Source: Salininema proteolyticum
Lineage (GTDB): Bacteria; Actinomycetota; Actinomycetes; Mycobacteriales; Micromonosporaceae
DNA: 64,000 nucleotides
Direction of reading: 5' to 3'
Assembly: GCF_042685645.1 (NCBI RefSeq)
Contig: NZ_JBHUNX010000001.1
Location: 3,782,001 to 3,846,000, forward strand
Shown: positions 37,896 through 46,470 of the stretch, piece after piece
How positions within the stretch are numbered: the stretch's first letter is position 1
Layout: each line of letters opens with the position of its first letter
Program-made: the position numbers and the translations under genes
The notes under the pieces: generated by a model
What the model saw: the letters and a program-made list of their open reading frames with translations, nothing else
What the model was told of the DNA's origin: nothing
Databases searched by the model: none

Positions 37896-38138
37896 TCACT
37901 CGCCGGCGAACTCCTTGCGGAGCTTCTCCTTGGCCTCGCGGCGCTCCTTGATGCGGCCGTCGATAGAGGTGATCATGGCCTCCCGCAGCTTCTTGAGCAG
38001 GACCATGGACAGGATCATAGACACGACGACACTCAGCGTGAGCGCCAGGAACAGGTTGTCGATGAACAGCAGCGCGGGGATCACGCACGCGACGAACAGC
38101 CCCAGGCGAGCTCCCAGATAGGCCAGAGTCGGGTTCAC
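37896..38138 (-). CDS. DUF4229 small membrane protein
   Basis: 80 residues with two hydrophobic segments (LGLFVACVIPALLFI and FLALTLSVVVSMILSMVLL) and a charged C-terminal helix (IDGRIKERREAKEKLRKEF). This matches the DUF4229 pattern, a small family of actinomycetes often found beside futalosine menaquinone genes. The GTG start at 38138 has the excellent Shine-Dalgarno aaggagg 6 nt upstream. It is convergent with the preceding gene, 9 bases apart. Confidence 0.82.
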   Translation of the reverse strand: MNPTLAYLGARLGLFVACVIPALLFIDNLFLALTLSVVVSMILSMVLLKKLREAMITSIDGRIKERREAKEKLRKEFAGE

Positions 38139-38169
38139 GGCGTGCCTCCTTAGACGGCGTCGCGGAGCA

Positions 38170-38583
38170 CTAGTTACCGCGACTTACTGCGTTGATGCCA
38201 AAGTACCAAATGACCGCGTAGCCGAGCGCGGCCACGGCCGAGCCAGTGGCGCCGATGATGAGCGGCCACCAGGTGTCCGGGAGAACGAAGGTGACGGCGA
38301 TCCCGCCGGCCACTCCGATCAGCAGGCTGAGACCGGCGACACCGATACGCCCGGGCGTGCCGCGGTAGCGCTTGAACTCTTCGGTGAAGGTGAACATGCA
38401 CAGCAGGGCGGCGGCCCAGCCAGAGACGACCCCGATCGTACCGTCGGACACGAGGCTGAACAGGACGTCGACGACCGCGAGGATCAGGAAGCCCATGACG
38501 AACATCGCGAGGACCGTGCCCAGGAGTTTGGGCAGGGTGTCGGGCACGGGCTTCTCGGCGGGCTCGGCGCGCTTGTCGTTCAT
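38170..38583 (-). CDS. Small integral membrane protein
   Basis: 137 residues with four hydrophobic segments (VLAMFVMGFLILAVVDVLF, IGVVSGWAAALLCMF, IGVAGLSLLIGVAGGIAVTF, IIGATGSAVAALGYAVIW). The N-terminus is soluble and Pro/Glu-rich. No family recognised. The ATG follows gaggg. It lies 31 bases upstream of the DUF4229 gene on the same strand, so they probably form one unit with it. Confidence 0.75.
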   Translation of the reverse strand: MNDKRAEPAEKPVPDTLPKLLGTVLAMFVMGFLILAVVDVLFSLVSDGTIGVVSGWAAALLCMFTFTEEFKRYRGTPGRIGVAGLSLLIGVAGGIAVTFVLPDTWWPLIIGATGSAVAALGYAVIWYFGINAVSRGN

Positions 38584-38750
38584 CCCTCGAAACTAGCAGT
38601 ACCGCGGCTCACAGGAAGTACCGGCAGCGCGTTCGCCGAGGGCCGCAAGCCGAACGGGTCGCACCCGTGCCGAGAACGGCCCGGGCCCTGCCCCGCCCGT
38701 CCGTCGGCGGAGGGGGCGTGGCCGGGGAGCGGTCAGGTCTGGACGCCGCG

Positions 38751-38840
38751 GGTTAGGTCTTCGCCCGGTGGAAAGGTCGGGCAGTGACCGCCGAGGAACC
38801 GCGCCAGTCCGGGTGAGGTCCTCGCCCGGTGAAATGGTCG
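38751..38840. repeat. 29-bp imperfect direct repeat
   Basis: Copies at 38751-38779 and 38812-38840, 61 bases apart, identical at about 24 of 29 positions. They lie in the 290-base spacer between mqnE and the small membrane gene, which holds nothing else. Confidence 0.7.
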
Positions 38841-38873
38841 CGTGCCGGGGAGCCTTCCCCGGCACTTCGGCCG

Positions 38874-40049
38874 CTATCCGAAGACGGTGCCCGGCTCGGC
38901 GCGGCGCTCGGCCTGCGAGACGGGACCCTCGTACTCGCGGATCGTCTCGTAGCGGGTGTTCCGCTCGACCGGTCGGAACCCGGCGTCGCGGATCAGGTCG
39001 AGCAGGTTGTCGCGCCCCATCTTGTCCGGCGTGCCGTAGTTGTCGGCGTCGTGGGTGATCTTGTACTCCACGACGGATCCGTCCAGGTCGTCGGCGCCGA
39101 AGTTCAGCGACAGGCTGGCCACGTCGAGGCCGTGCATGACCCAGAAGCACTTGACGTGGTCGAAGTTGTCGAGCATGAGGCGGGAGACGGCGAAGGTCTT
39201 GAGCGACTCGGTCGAGGAGGCCATGGTGGTGCGCTCCTGGATCCGGTTGCGGACTTTCCCGTCCTGGGAGTCGTGGAAGTCGTGCTGGTAGCGCAGCGGG
39301 ATGAAGACGGCGAAGCCGCCGGTCTCGTCCTGCAGCTCGCGCAGGCGCATGACGTGGTCGACGCGGTGGCGGCGCTCCTCGATGTGGCCGTAGAGCATGG
39401 TCGCCGGCGTCCGCAGGCCCTTCTGGTGGGCGAGCCGGTGGATGCGCGACCAGTCCTCCCAGTGGCAGTCGTGGTCGACGATGTGCTGGCGGACCTCCCA
39501 GTCGAAGATCTCGGCGCCGCCGCCGGTCAGCGACTCCAGGCCCGACTCGATCAGCTCGTCGAGGATCTCGTCGGCGGAGAGCCCGGAGATCTTCTCGAAC
39601 CACTGGATCTCGGTGGCGGTGAACGCCTTCAGGTTGACCTCGGGGAGGGTCTGCTTGAGCTCCTTGAGGACGCGGGGGTAGTACCGCCACGGCAGGGTCG
39701 GGTGGAGTCCGTTGACGATGTGCAGTTCGGTCGGGGCGTCCGACTTGATCTGCTCGGCGAGTTCGACGGCCTGCTCGATGCGCATCGTGTAGGCGTCCTT
39801 CTCCCCGGGCTTGCGCTGGAAGGAGCAGTAGGCGCAGGAGGCGGAGCACACGTTGGTGAGGTTGAGGTGGCGGTTGACGTTGAAGAACGTGCGGTCGCCG
39901 TTCTTGTCGGTCCGCACCTGGTGGGCCAAGCGGCCCAGCCACGCCAGGTCGTCGGTCTCGTAGAGTTTGACTCCGTCGTCGTAGGTGAGGCGTTCACCGG
40001 CGGCGACCTTCTCTTCGATCTGCTTCTTGAAGCGCTGTGCGTCGTCCAT
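38874..40049 (-). CDS. mqnE: Aminofutalosine synthase (radical SAM)
   Basis: Adds the MqnA product to S-adenosylmethionine-derived radical chemistry to form aminodeoxyfutalosine in the futalosine route to menaquinone. 391 residues. The iron-sulfur motif CxxxCxxC is C68, C72 and C75 (CSASCAYC). NLTNVCSASCAYCSF and YTMRIEQAVELAEQ match MqnE rather than MqnC. The ATG follows tggag. It is transcribed opposite to mqnA and mqnC, 5 kb away. Confidence 0.94.
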   Translation of the reverse strand: MDDAQRFKKQIEEKVAAGERLTYDDGVKLYETDDLAWLGRLAHQVRTDKNGDRTFFNVNRHLNLTNVCSASCAYCSFQRKPGEKDAYTMRIEQAVELAEQIKSDAPTELHIVNGLHPTLPWRYYPRVLKELKQTLPEVNLKAFTATEIQWFEKISGLSADEILDELIESGLESLTGGGAEIFDWEVRQHIVDHDCHWEDWSRIHRLAHQKGLRTPATMLYGHIEERRHRVDHVMRLRELQDETGGFAVFIPLRYQHDFHDSQDGKVRNRIQERTTMASSTESLKTFAVSRLMLDNFDHVKCFWVMHGLDVASLSLNFGADDLDGSVVEYKITHDADNYGTPDKMGRDNLLDLIRDAGFRPVERNTRYETIREYEGPVSQAERRAEPGTVFG

Positions 40050-40284
40050 CGGCTCCAGTCCCTGTGCTCATTGCGTAACGCTGGCGGTCCTCCCCAGCCT
40101 AACGCCGGGAACGCGCCCGACCGCTCCGACCGCCTCTCCTGTGACCGGAAATCGATGCTCCCGGGTATTCCCTCGACAGCCCCGTTGCGATAGGCTGTGA
40201 CGTGGATCGGCGCCCCGACGCTCGCCACCCCGAGCCAGCCGTTCCCCCGATCGGACGAACCTCCCGAACCACTAGGAACCCCAT

Positions 40285-41721
40285 ATGCGAATCCCACGCG
40301 GACTGGCCCGATGGATGATCGCCTCCGGCACGGCGGGCGTGCTGGCCTGCACGGCCCTGCCCGTCCAGGCGAACCCCGGTGAGGCCGTCCCGGACTCGGG
40401 CGAGCGCCCGGCGGGTTCCGCGGCGGCCGACCCCAATCGCGTGGAGTCGGAGACGAAGGGGCCCTTCGCGGAGAAGATCGACGCGCTGAAGTCCGAGACC
40501 GCCCGGCTGTCCGGTCTGCTCGAGTCGGCGAAGATCGAGGTCGGCGGGCGCACCGAGAAGCTCACCACCGCGCTCCTGGCCGCCCGCGACGCGCGGGACG
40601 CCGTGGACGGAGCGAAGGCGGACGTCGAGGACGCCGCCGGGGCGGCCCTCGTGGAGGCCGACAAGGACGGCGAGATCGACTGGGACCTGACCCCGGAGGA
40701 GCTCACCGCCGGCGCGTCCCCTATCGAACGGGCCGTCGCGGGACTGAACGGCGCCGAGGCCGACCTGGCCCTCGCCGAGGCCGTCGCCGACGCGGCGGAG
40801 CTGTCGCTGGAGCGGTCGAAGGACCGCTTGGCGGGCCTGGAGGACGACTTCGACGAGAAGGAGAAGGAGCTCGAGGAGTTCGTCGAGAAGAACGAGGAGG
40901 AGATCGAGAAGCTCGAGCGCGAGCGCGAGAAAGAGGCGCGCGAGCACCTCGACGGGATCTCCACCGAGGTCGACGGAACCTATGCCGACCCGCGTGCCGT
41001 GGAGGCCGCGGAGTGGGCGCTGAAGCAGCTCGGCAAGCCCTACCGCTGGGGCGCGACCGGCACCGCGGAGTTCGACTGTTCCTCGCTGGTGCAGGAGGCT
41101 TATAAGACCGTCGGGTACAACCTGCCGCGTGTGGCCCACGACCAGTACTATCACACGCGACTCAAGTCGGTGCCGGTGGAGAGGCTGCTGCCGGGCGACC
41201 TCCTCTACTGGAGCGACGACTCCGGCGACTGGCGTTCGATCACCCACACGGCCATGTACATCGGGGACGGGAAGGTCGTCCAGGCTCCGCAGCCGGGAGA
41301 CGTCGTCAAGATCAGCAGCGTCTGGTTCGAGAACTTCCACGGCGCGACGCGGGTCTTCGACGCGAAGGAGGACCCGGACGCCGGCGACGACGGAGACGAC
41401 GACGGCAAACCCTCGGACAAGCCTTCCGACAAGCCGTCCGAAGAGCCCACCGACGGCCCCAGCGAGTCGCCCACCGGTTCCCCGAGCCCGTCGCCCACCG
41501 ACGGCGGTTCGGAGTCCCCCAGCCCTTCCCCGACCGGCGGCGAGTCGGAAACACCGAGCGAGTCGCCCAGCCCCTCCCCGTCGGAGAGCCCGAGCCCCTC
41601 CCCCTCCCCGACCGACGAGCCCGCCTCCCCTTCGGAGTCGCCGAGTCCGTCCGAGGAGGGCGTCACGCCGACGACCACCCGATCGGCGTCGCGCGAATCG
41701 GAGCCGAGCGGCGGAGAATAG
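40285..41721 (+). CDS. Secreted NlpC/P60 peptidoglycan endopeptidase
   Basis: 478 residues. A signal peptide (RGLARWMIASGTAGVLACTA) is followed by a long coiled coil (about residues 60-225). The NlpC/P60 domain (about 230-360) has catalytic C265 in FDCSSLVQEAY and His 321 in THTAMYIG. The last 110 residues are a Ser/Pro/Thr tail built from repeats of SPSPSPT type. The layout is that of RipA-like wall hydrolases used in growth and division. The start follows aggaa. The tail may span the wall or be glycosylated; this is inferred. Confidence 0.92.
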   Translation: MRIPRGLARWMIASGTAGVLACTALPVQANPGEAVPDSGERPAGSAAADPNRVESETKGPFAEKIDALKSETARLSGLLESAKIEVGGRTEKLTTALLAARDARDAVDGAKADVEDAAGAALVEADKDGEIDWDLTPEELTAGASPIERAVAGLNGAEADLALAEAVADAAELSLERSKDRLAGLEDDFDEKEKELEEFVEKNEEEIEKLEREREKEAREHLDGISTEVDGTYADPRAVEAAEWALKQLGKPYRWGATGTAEFDCSSLVQEAYKTVGYNLPRVAHDQYYHTRLKSVPVERLLPGDLLYWSDDSGDWRSITHTAMYIGDGKVVQAPQPGDVVKISSVWFENFHGATRVFDAKEDPDAGDDGDDDGKPSDKPSDKPSEEPTDGPSESPTGSPSPSPTDGGSESPSPSPTGGESETPSESPSPSPSESPSPSPSPTDEPASPSESPSPSEEGVTPTTTRSASRESEPSGGE

Positions 41722-41927
41722 CCGACGGCGCCATGCGGGGGTGGTGCGAACCTGGTGATGCGTTCATGGCAGGCTAGACATACACTTTTGAACCAGAGGG
41801 TTTTTCGATTGCCCGCACGGTATACCGCGCATGCTCGCCGGTGCCCGGGGTTCCGTGTCATACCCGACCTTGTGCGATATTCGACCGCAGGAGGTCCGGA
41901 GGGCCGCCTCAGTTGACAGGAGTATCG

Positions 41928-44810
41928 GTGGACGACAACACGTGCAGCTCATGCGGTCGAGGTCTGCGCCCGGGCGATCAGCGCTGTCCGCAGTGCGGAG
42001 TACCTCTTCCACCCCCTCTCGGCGGTTTCCGATCCCCCTCACACGGTCCTGTGGGAGGCCCGCCCGGCGGCCCCGCGGGCGGCGGGTTCCACCAGCACGC
42101 CAGCGGATCGGCGTCCGTCCCCCCGGCGCCCCAGCATCCGCACCAGGCGATGCAGTCGGCCCCTCCTCCGCCGTACCAGCAGCCGCATCCCCAGCAGCCG
42201 CATTACCCGGCGGGGCCTCAGCAGCAGTACTCCCAGCCTCCGCAAGCGCCGCACCACCAGCAGTTCCACGGGCAGGCCGCTCCGCAGCCCCCTCAGGCGC
42301 AGCAGTACTCTCAACCTCCTCAGCAGCAGTACCAGCAGTACTCGCAACCGCCGCAGCAGTATCCCCGGCAGCAACAGCAGCCGGACCGGGGCAGCGCCTC
42401 CGTGCCGCCTCCTCCGCCGTCTGCCCCGCCGGCCCAGCAGCCGAATCCGTATTCGCAGCCCGCGCCGCACTATTCCCAGCCGCCGCAGGGCCCGCAGCAC
42501 TCGCAGCCACCGCAGTACTCCCAACCACCGCAGTACTCGCAGCCTCCCCGGTACTCGCAGCCGCCGCACCAGCCCCAGGCGGCGCCGTACCCGCAACCGG
42601 GCGCTCAAACGGGCCAGTACTCGCAAGGCCCGCAATCGGGCCACCCCGCTCCGGCTCCGCACTACGGACAACAGCCTCAGCAGCCTCAGCAGCAGTACGG
42701 CCAACCGCCGGAGGCCCAGCAGGCCCCGCAGGCGCACCGCCCCGACGAGCCGCTGAACTCGCTGCCGCCACGGGTCTCCGATCCACGCTCGATCGGGCGG
42801 ACCCCGTCCGAACAGCCGGCCGGGGACTACTCGCAGGCGGCGTTCGAGAAGACCGGTGCCTCGCCGGTAGTGCCGCAGCAGCCCGCACGGCAGCCGCAAG
42901 CACAGCCTGAGCAGTCTGAACAGCCGACGGGGCCGGCCGAACCTTCCCAGCCGACGATGGCGGCCGGCGGGTTCCAGCTGCCGTCCGCCGGTTCCACGAC
43001 CCTGTCGGGTTCGGACCTGTTCAAGCCGCACATCGTTCCGGAGAACACCGTCGCCAGTTCGGCGGCCGGCTATGCGCCGCCTTCGGAGGGCGAGGTCAAG
43101 CCGCCCTCCCCGACCTCCATCTTCGCGGTGCCGTCGAAACCGGACACCGCTGAGGCCTCAGAAGAGGCCGAGTCGGCTCCGCCGGCCCGGGCCGAGGAGC
43201 CGTCGAAGGAGGAAGCGGTGGGCGAGGCGCCCACGTCGGAAGCGCCTGAACCCGCCGCTGCGGTACCGCCTGAGCCGGTGACGCCGACCGCCGAAGATCC
43301 GGTCGCGGAAGTCCCGGCGGACGCGACACCGCCAGAGGCAGAGCCGGAAGCATCCGTTCAGCCGGCGTCCGAACCGGAGGCTGTCGAAGCGCCGCGGGAT
43401 ACGCCTGAGCCGGAGACGGGGGAAGCGGCTCGACCTGCGCCGGAATCACAGGCGCCGCCCGTTCCGGGGCAGGAGAACCCGGTTGAGGACCCCGCCCTTG
43501 TGGAAGACCGGGCCGAAGACGGGCCCGCCCGGGAAGCGGAGGCTTCGCAGGCGCCGGCGCCCTCAGTGAAGATGCCGGTCGCGACCGAGGCAGACGTGCG
43601 GGAGGAGTCCGGCGACTTCTTCGACGGATCCGACCTGGAGGACTCTGGAGACGGAGAGCTCGACGCGGGTTCGATGGCCATGCTCGAAAGCCTGGGCAGC
43701 GATGTCGAAGGCGAATCCCTGCCCGAGGTGGGCGCGGAGGCGGACACCGGTCCCGAAACCGACCGAGACAATGCGACCGAGCCCGAAGTCTCCGACGAGC
43801 CGGAGGCCGGAGAAGCGACCGAAATCGGCACCGAGACGGACGCGACGGCAGACGCGGACGCGGAGCCGGACGTACCAGCGAACCCGTATGCGACGCCCGA
43901 GGCAGGGACCGAACCGAAGGCGAAAGCCGAAACCGATCCGGTGCCGTCTCCCGACCCGGAGGCTCAGCCGACGGCGAGCGCCGAGCCTGGAACCGAGCCG
44001 AACGAAGGATCCCAGGCGCCGGCGGAGGCGGAACCAGGAACCGAACAGGAAACGGCGCCGTCGGTAGCGGCGGAGGCAACTCCGACGACCGAGCAGGACG
44101 CGCCGGGACATCCGGAGCCGGAGACCCGGTCAGAGACGACGCCGACCGGTGAAGTCGCCGTCGACTCCGTGACGGAATCGGCAACGGCACAGCCAGCGGT
44201 CGAGCCTTCGACGGCATCGTCTTCGCAGCCCGAACCCCAGCCGGTACCGGACCCGGAGCCCGGCTCCGCGCCGGAACAGCGGGCGGGCACCGAGGCCGCT
44301 CCCGCCGACGCCTCTCGCCACTCCGAGCCCGAGACGGCGGCCGAAACCGATACCGGCCCCCAGTCCGAGCCCGAAGCCGAGTCCAAGCCTGGCCCCGCGC
44401 CCGAAGCCGAGGCCACTGCCGAGCCGGGCCCCGCACCCGAAACCGATCCTGCGCCAGAGCCTTCTCCCGAGTCCGAGTCCTCGCCCGAACCTCGTCCCGA
44501 GCCCGGCGAAAGCCCGGAGGCAGAGTCCTCGTCCGAGGAGAAATCCGAGGTCGCGTCGGGGTCTCCAGACGAGCCCCGGGAAGAGCCCGAGGTCGCGGGG
44601 GAGTCTTCAGACGAGCCCCGGGAAGAGCCCGAGGTCGCGGGGGAGTCTTCAGACGAGCCCCGGGAAGAGGCCGAGGCCCGGCCCGCCCCTGAGCCGCGTC
44701 CCGAACCCGCGCCCACTCCGGACCCGGACAAGACCGTCCCGCTCCCCGCCCTGCAGCTCGACATCCCCCTGCCCACCTCTATGACGCCGCCTCGCAAACC
44801 GCAGGATTGA
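41928..44810 (+). CDS. Large zinc-ribbon protein with disordered Gln/Pro- and Glu/Pro-rich regions
   Basis: 960 residues, no known family beyond the N-terminus. Residues 6-25 form a zinc ribbon (CSSCGRGLRPGDQRCPQC). Residues 30-310 are Pro/Gln/Ser/Tyr-rich with repeats such as YSQPPQ and QQYSQPP. Residues about 340-960 are rich in Glu, Pro, Ala and Thr and strongly acidic, with a 14-residue tandem repeat near 880. No transmembrane helix or signal peptide is seen, so it is probably cytosolic. Both halves look intrinsically disordered. The GTG at 41928 is 5 nt after caggag; the frame is open 29 codons upstream. It lies 131 bases before the HPr-like gene. Confidence 0.8.
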   Translation: MDDNTCSSCGRGLRPGDQRCPQCGVPLPPPLGGFRSPSHGPVGGPPGGPAGGGFHQHASGSASVPPAPQHPHQAMQSAPPPPYQQPHPQQPHYPAGPQQQYSQPPQAPHHQQFHGQAAPQPPQAQQYSQPPQQQYQQYSQPPQQYPRQQQQPDRGSASVPPPPPSAPPAQQPNPYSQPAPHYSQPPQGPQHSQPPQYSQPPQYSQPPRYSQPPHQPQAAPYPQPGAQTGQYSQGPQSGHPAPAPHYGQQPQQPQQQYGQPPEAQQAPQAHRPDEPLNSLPPRVSDPRSIGRTPSEQPAGDYSQAAFEKTGASPVVPQQPARQPQAQPEQSEQPTGPAEPSQPTMAAGGFQLPSAGSTTLSGSDLFKPHIVPENTVASSAAGYAPPSEGEVKPPSPTSIFAVPSKPDTAEASEEAESAPPARAEEPSKEEAVGEAPTSEAPEPAAAVPPEPVTPTAEDPVAEVPADATPPEAEPEASVQPASEPEAVEAPRDTPEPETGEAARPAPESQAPPVPGQENPVEDPALVEDRAEDGPAREAEASQAPAPSVKMPVATEADVREESGDFFDGSDLEDSGDGELDAGSMAMLESLGSDVEGESLPEVGAEADTGPETDRDNATEPEVSDEPEAGEATEIGTETDATADADAEPDVPANPYATPEAGTEPKAKAETDPVPSPDPEAQPTASAEPGTEPNEGSQAPAEAEPGTEQETAPSVAAEATPTTEQDAPGHPEPETRSETTPTGEVAVDSVTESATAQPAVEPSTASSSQPEPQPVPDPEPGSAPEQRAGTEAAPADASRHSEPETAAETDTGPQSEPEAESKPGPAPEAEATAEPGPAPETDPAPEPSPESESSPEPRPEPGESPEAESSSEEKSEVASGSPDEPREEPEVAGESSDEPREEPEVAGESSDEPREEAEARPAPEPRPEPAPTPDPDKTVPLPALQLDIPLPTSMTPPRKPQD
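44566..44670. repeat. 42-bp tandem repeat
   Basis: Copies begin at 44566, 44608 and 44650 (the last partial). They encode SDEPREEPEVAGES in the acidic tail of the 960-residue protein and are nearly identical, so recent. Confidence 0.85.
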
Positions 44811-44941
44811 GCACCGGGAAACTTCGTTATTACCCCGAATCAGGGAAAAGCGGACACCATTTTCCGAGTTTTTCTCCCCCTCCCCTCCCTCCGCTCCATG
44901 CTGGATAGTGTCCGATCACTGTCTGAACCAGAGGAGCGACC

Positions 44942-45223
44942 ATGGCCGAGCGGCGCGTCAGAGTCACCACCGAAGTGGGGATCCAGGCCCGGCCGGCCAC
45001 CGCCTTCGTCGACACCGCGGCCGAGTCCGGCTCCGAGGTGTTCCTGGCCAAGGGCGATGGCGAACCGGTCGAGGCCAAGTCCATCCTGCAGGTCCTCCTG
45101 CTCGATGTGCGCAATGGCGACGAGGTGGTCATCTCCGGCGATGACGAGGCGGTCCTGGACCGTCTCGCCGACCTCGTGACCGGCGGCGACGACAAGGGGG
45201 AAGGCACGGGAGGGGAGTCTTGA
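44942..45223 (+). CDS. HPr-like protein lacking the phosphorylatable His (Crh-like)
   Basis: 93 residues with the HPr fold. The active-site segment that reads GLHARPA in HPr is GIQARPA here, so residue 15 is Gln (codon CAG). The regulatory Ser region is kept (VEAKSILQVLLL, Ser 47). The Bacillus protein Crh has the same His15-to-Gln change and acts only in regulation. Here it cannot carry phosphate for sugar transport by the usual His. HPr kinase is generally absent in actinomycetes and not seen in this window. The start follows aggag. A hairpin lies downstream at 45279-45302. Confidence 0.88.
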   Translation: MAERRVRVTTEVGIQARPATAFVDTAAESGSEVFLAKGDGEPVEAKSILQVLLLDVRNGDEVVISGDDEAVLDRLADLVTGGDDKGEGTGGES

Positions 45224-45278
45224 CCCGCGGCGGCGTCGCCCCGTCCGCGTCGACGCCGTGCCGACCAACCGGTGAAAC

Positions 45279-45302
45279 CCGTCCGTCCCATATAACGGAC
45301 GG
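45279..45302. other. Hairpin between the HPr-like gene and mqnA
   Basis: ccgtccgt/acggacgg stem, perfect 8 bp with an 8-base loop, no U-run. It may end the HPr transcript weakly. Also close to a possible mqnA promoter. Confidence 0.4.
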
Positions 45303-45402
45303 CCGGCGTCCGCGTGTGAAGACCGGTCCCGTTCGGTGAGATCTCCGACGTCACCTCCCTGGAGTCTTCCGTCGGCCCACCGTATGGGGCTACGGTCGAC
45401 AG

Positions 45403-46470
45403 GTGGATCAAAGCAGACGCCCGCGCGTGGGGCACATCGAGTTCCTGAACTGCCTGCCCATTTACTGGGGACTCGCCCGCACCGGCACCATCGTGGAGAT
45501 GGACCTCCACCGCGACACCCCCGACAGGCTCAATGAGCGGCTCGTCTCCGGGGACCTCGACGTCGGCCCCATCAGCCTCGTCGAGTACCTCCGCCACGCC
45601 GACGAGCTGCGGCTCATCCCCGACATCGCGGTGGCGGCCGACGGCGGCGTCCTCTCGGTCAACCTGGTCACGAAGGAACCCGTCGACCGGCTGCCCGAGA
45701 AACCGCGGATCGCGCTGACCTCGACTTCGCGCACCGGCGTCGCGCTCGCCCAGCTCCTGCTGGAGCAGCGCCACGGCTATAAGCCCTCCTACGAGCGGGT
45801 CCGCCCGCTGTCCGACGCCGAGAGGGCCGCCGCCTCGCGTCCCGCGCTGGACCTGTCCGCGTCGCTGGCCGAGGCCGACGGGGCCGTCGTGATCGGCGAC
45901 GAGGCGCTGCGGGTGTACCACTCCCCCGGCGACCTGCACGTCACCGACCTGGCGCTGGCCTGGAAGGAGTGGACCGGGCACGCCATGGTCTTCGCCGTCT
46001 GGGCCGCCCGGGCCGACTACTACGAGGCCAACCCGGGGAACGTCGCCCGCCTGCACAGCGCCTTCAAGGAGTCGATCGCGGTCAGCCGCAAGGAGATCGA
46101 GACGGTCGCCGAGACCGCCGCCCGGTGGGAGCCGTTCGACGCACGGGCCCTGGCCGAGTACTACGACCACCTGCAGTTCTCGCTCAGCCCGGCCCACCTG
46201 CGCGGGCTCCTGGAATTCTCCGCTCGCGCGGAGGGTTATACCGGAGTGGCGCCTTTGACGTCACCGCTCTTCATCGGCGGGACCAGCGGTGAAGGCCTCA
46301 ACCCCGGCGCCGGGGAATCCGGCGGCACGGGTTCCGGCTCCGGAGGCGCGCACGCCGTGGATCCGAGCAGAACAGACTCCGGGACCGCGGGCTCCGCGGC
46401 CTCCCGCGCCCCTGTCCCTGTCGTCGAGCAAGACCGGCCGGAGAACCGGCCGGAGGGAGAGACCCCATGA
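45403..46470 (+). CDS. mqnA: Chorismate dehydratase
   Basis: Dehydrates chorismate to 3-enolpyruvylbenzoate, the first step of the futalosine menaquinone route. The family part is about 280 residues with a periplasmic-binding-protein fold (VGHIEFLNCLPIYWGL, DVGPISLVEYLRHADEL). The last 75 residues are a Gly/Ser/Pro-rich extension not usual for MqnA. The GTG begins close to the PRVGHIEFLN motif. The stop overlaps the next start by 4 bases (ATGA), so it is coupled to the ferredoxin-reductase-like gene and then mqnC. Confidence 0.92.
   Translation: MDQSRRPRVGHIEFLNCLPIYWGLARTGTIVEMDLHRDTPDRLNERLVSGDLDVGPISLVEYLRHADELRLIPDIAVAADGGVLSVNLVTKEPVDRLPEKPRIALTSTSRTGVALAQLLLEQRHGYKPSYERVRPLSDAERAAASRPALDLSASLAEADGAVVIGDEALRVYHSPGDLHVTDLALAWKEWTGHAMVFAVWAARADYYEANPGNVARLHSAFKESIAVSRKEIETVAETAARWEPFDARALAEYYDHLQFSLSPAHLRGLLEFSARAEGYTGVAPLTSPLFIGGTSGEGLNPGAGESGGTGSGSGGAHAVDPSRTDSGTAGSAASRAPVPVVEQDRPENRPEGETP

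Noticed and set aside
40050..40284. Possible ydaO-type riboswitch before the NlpC/P60 gene
   Set aside because: This class is common before such genes, but none of its conserved segments could be found here.
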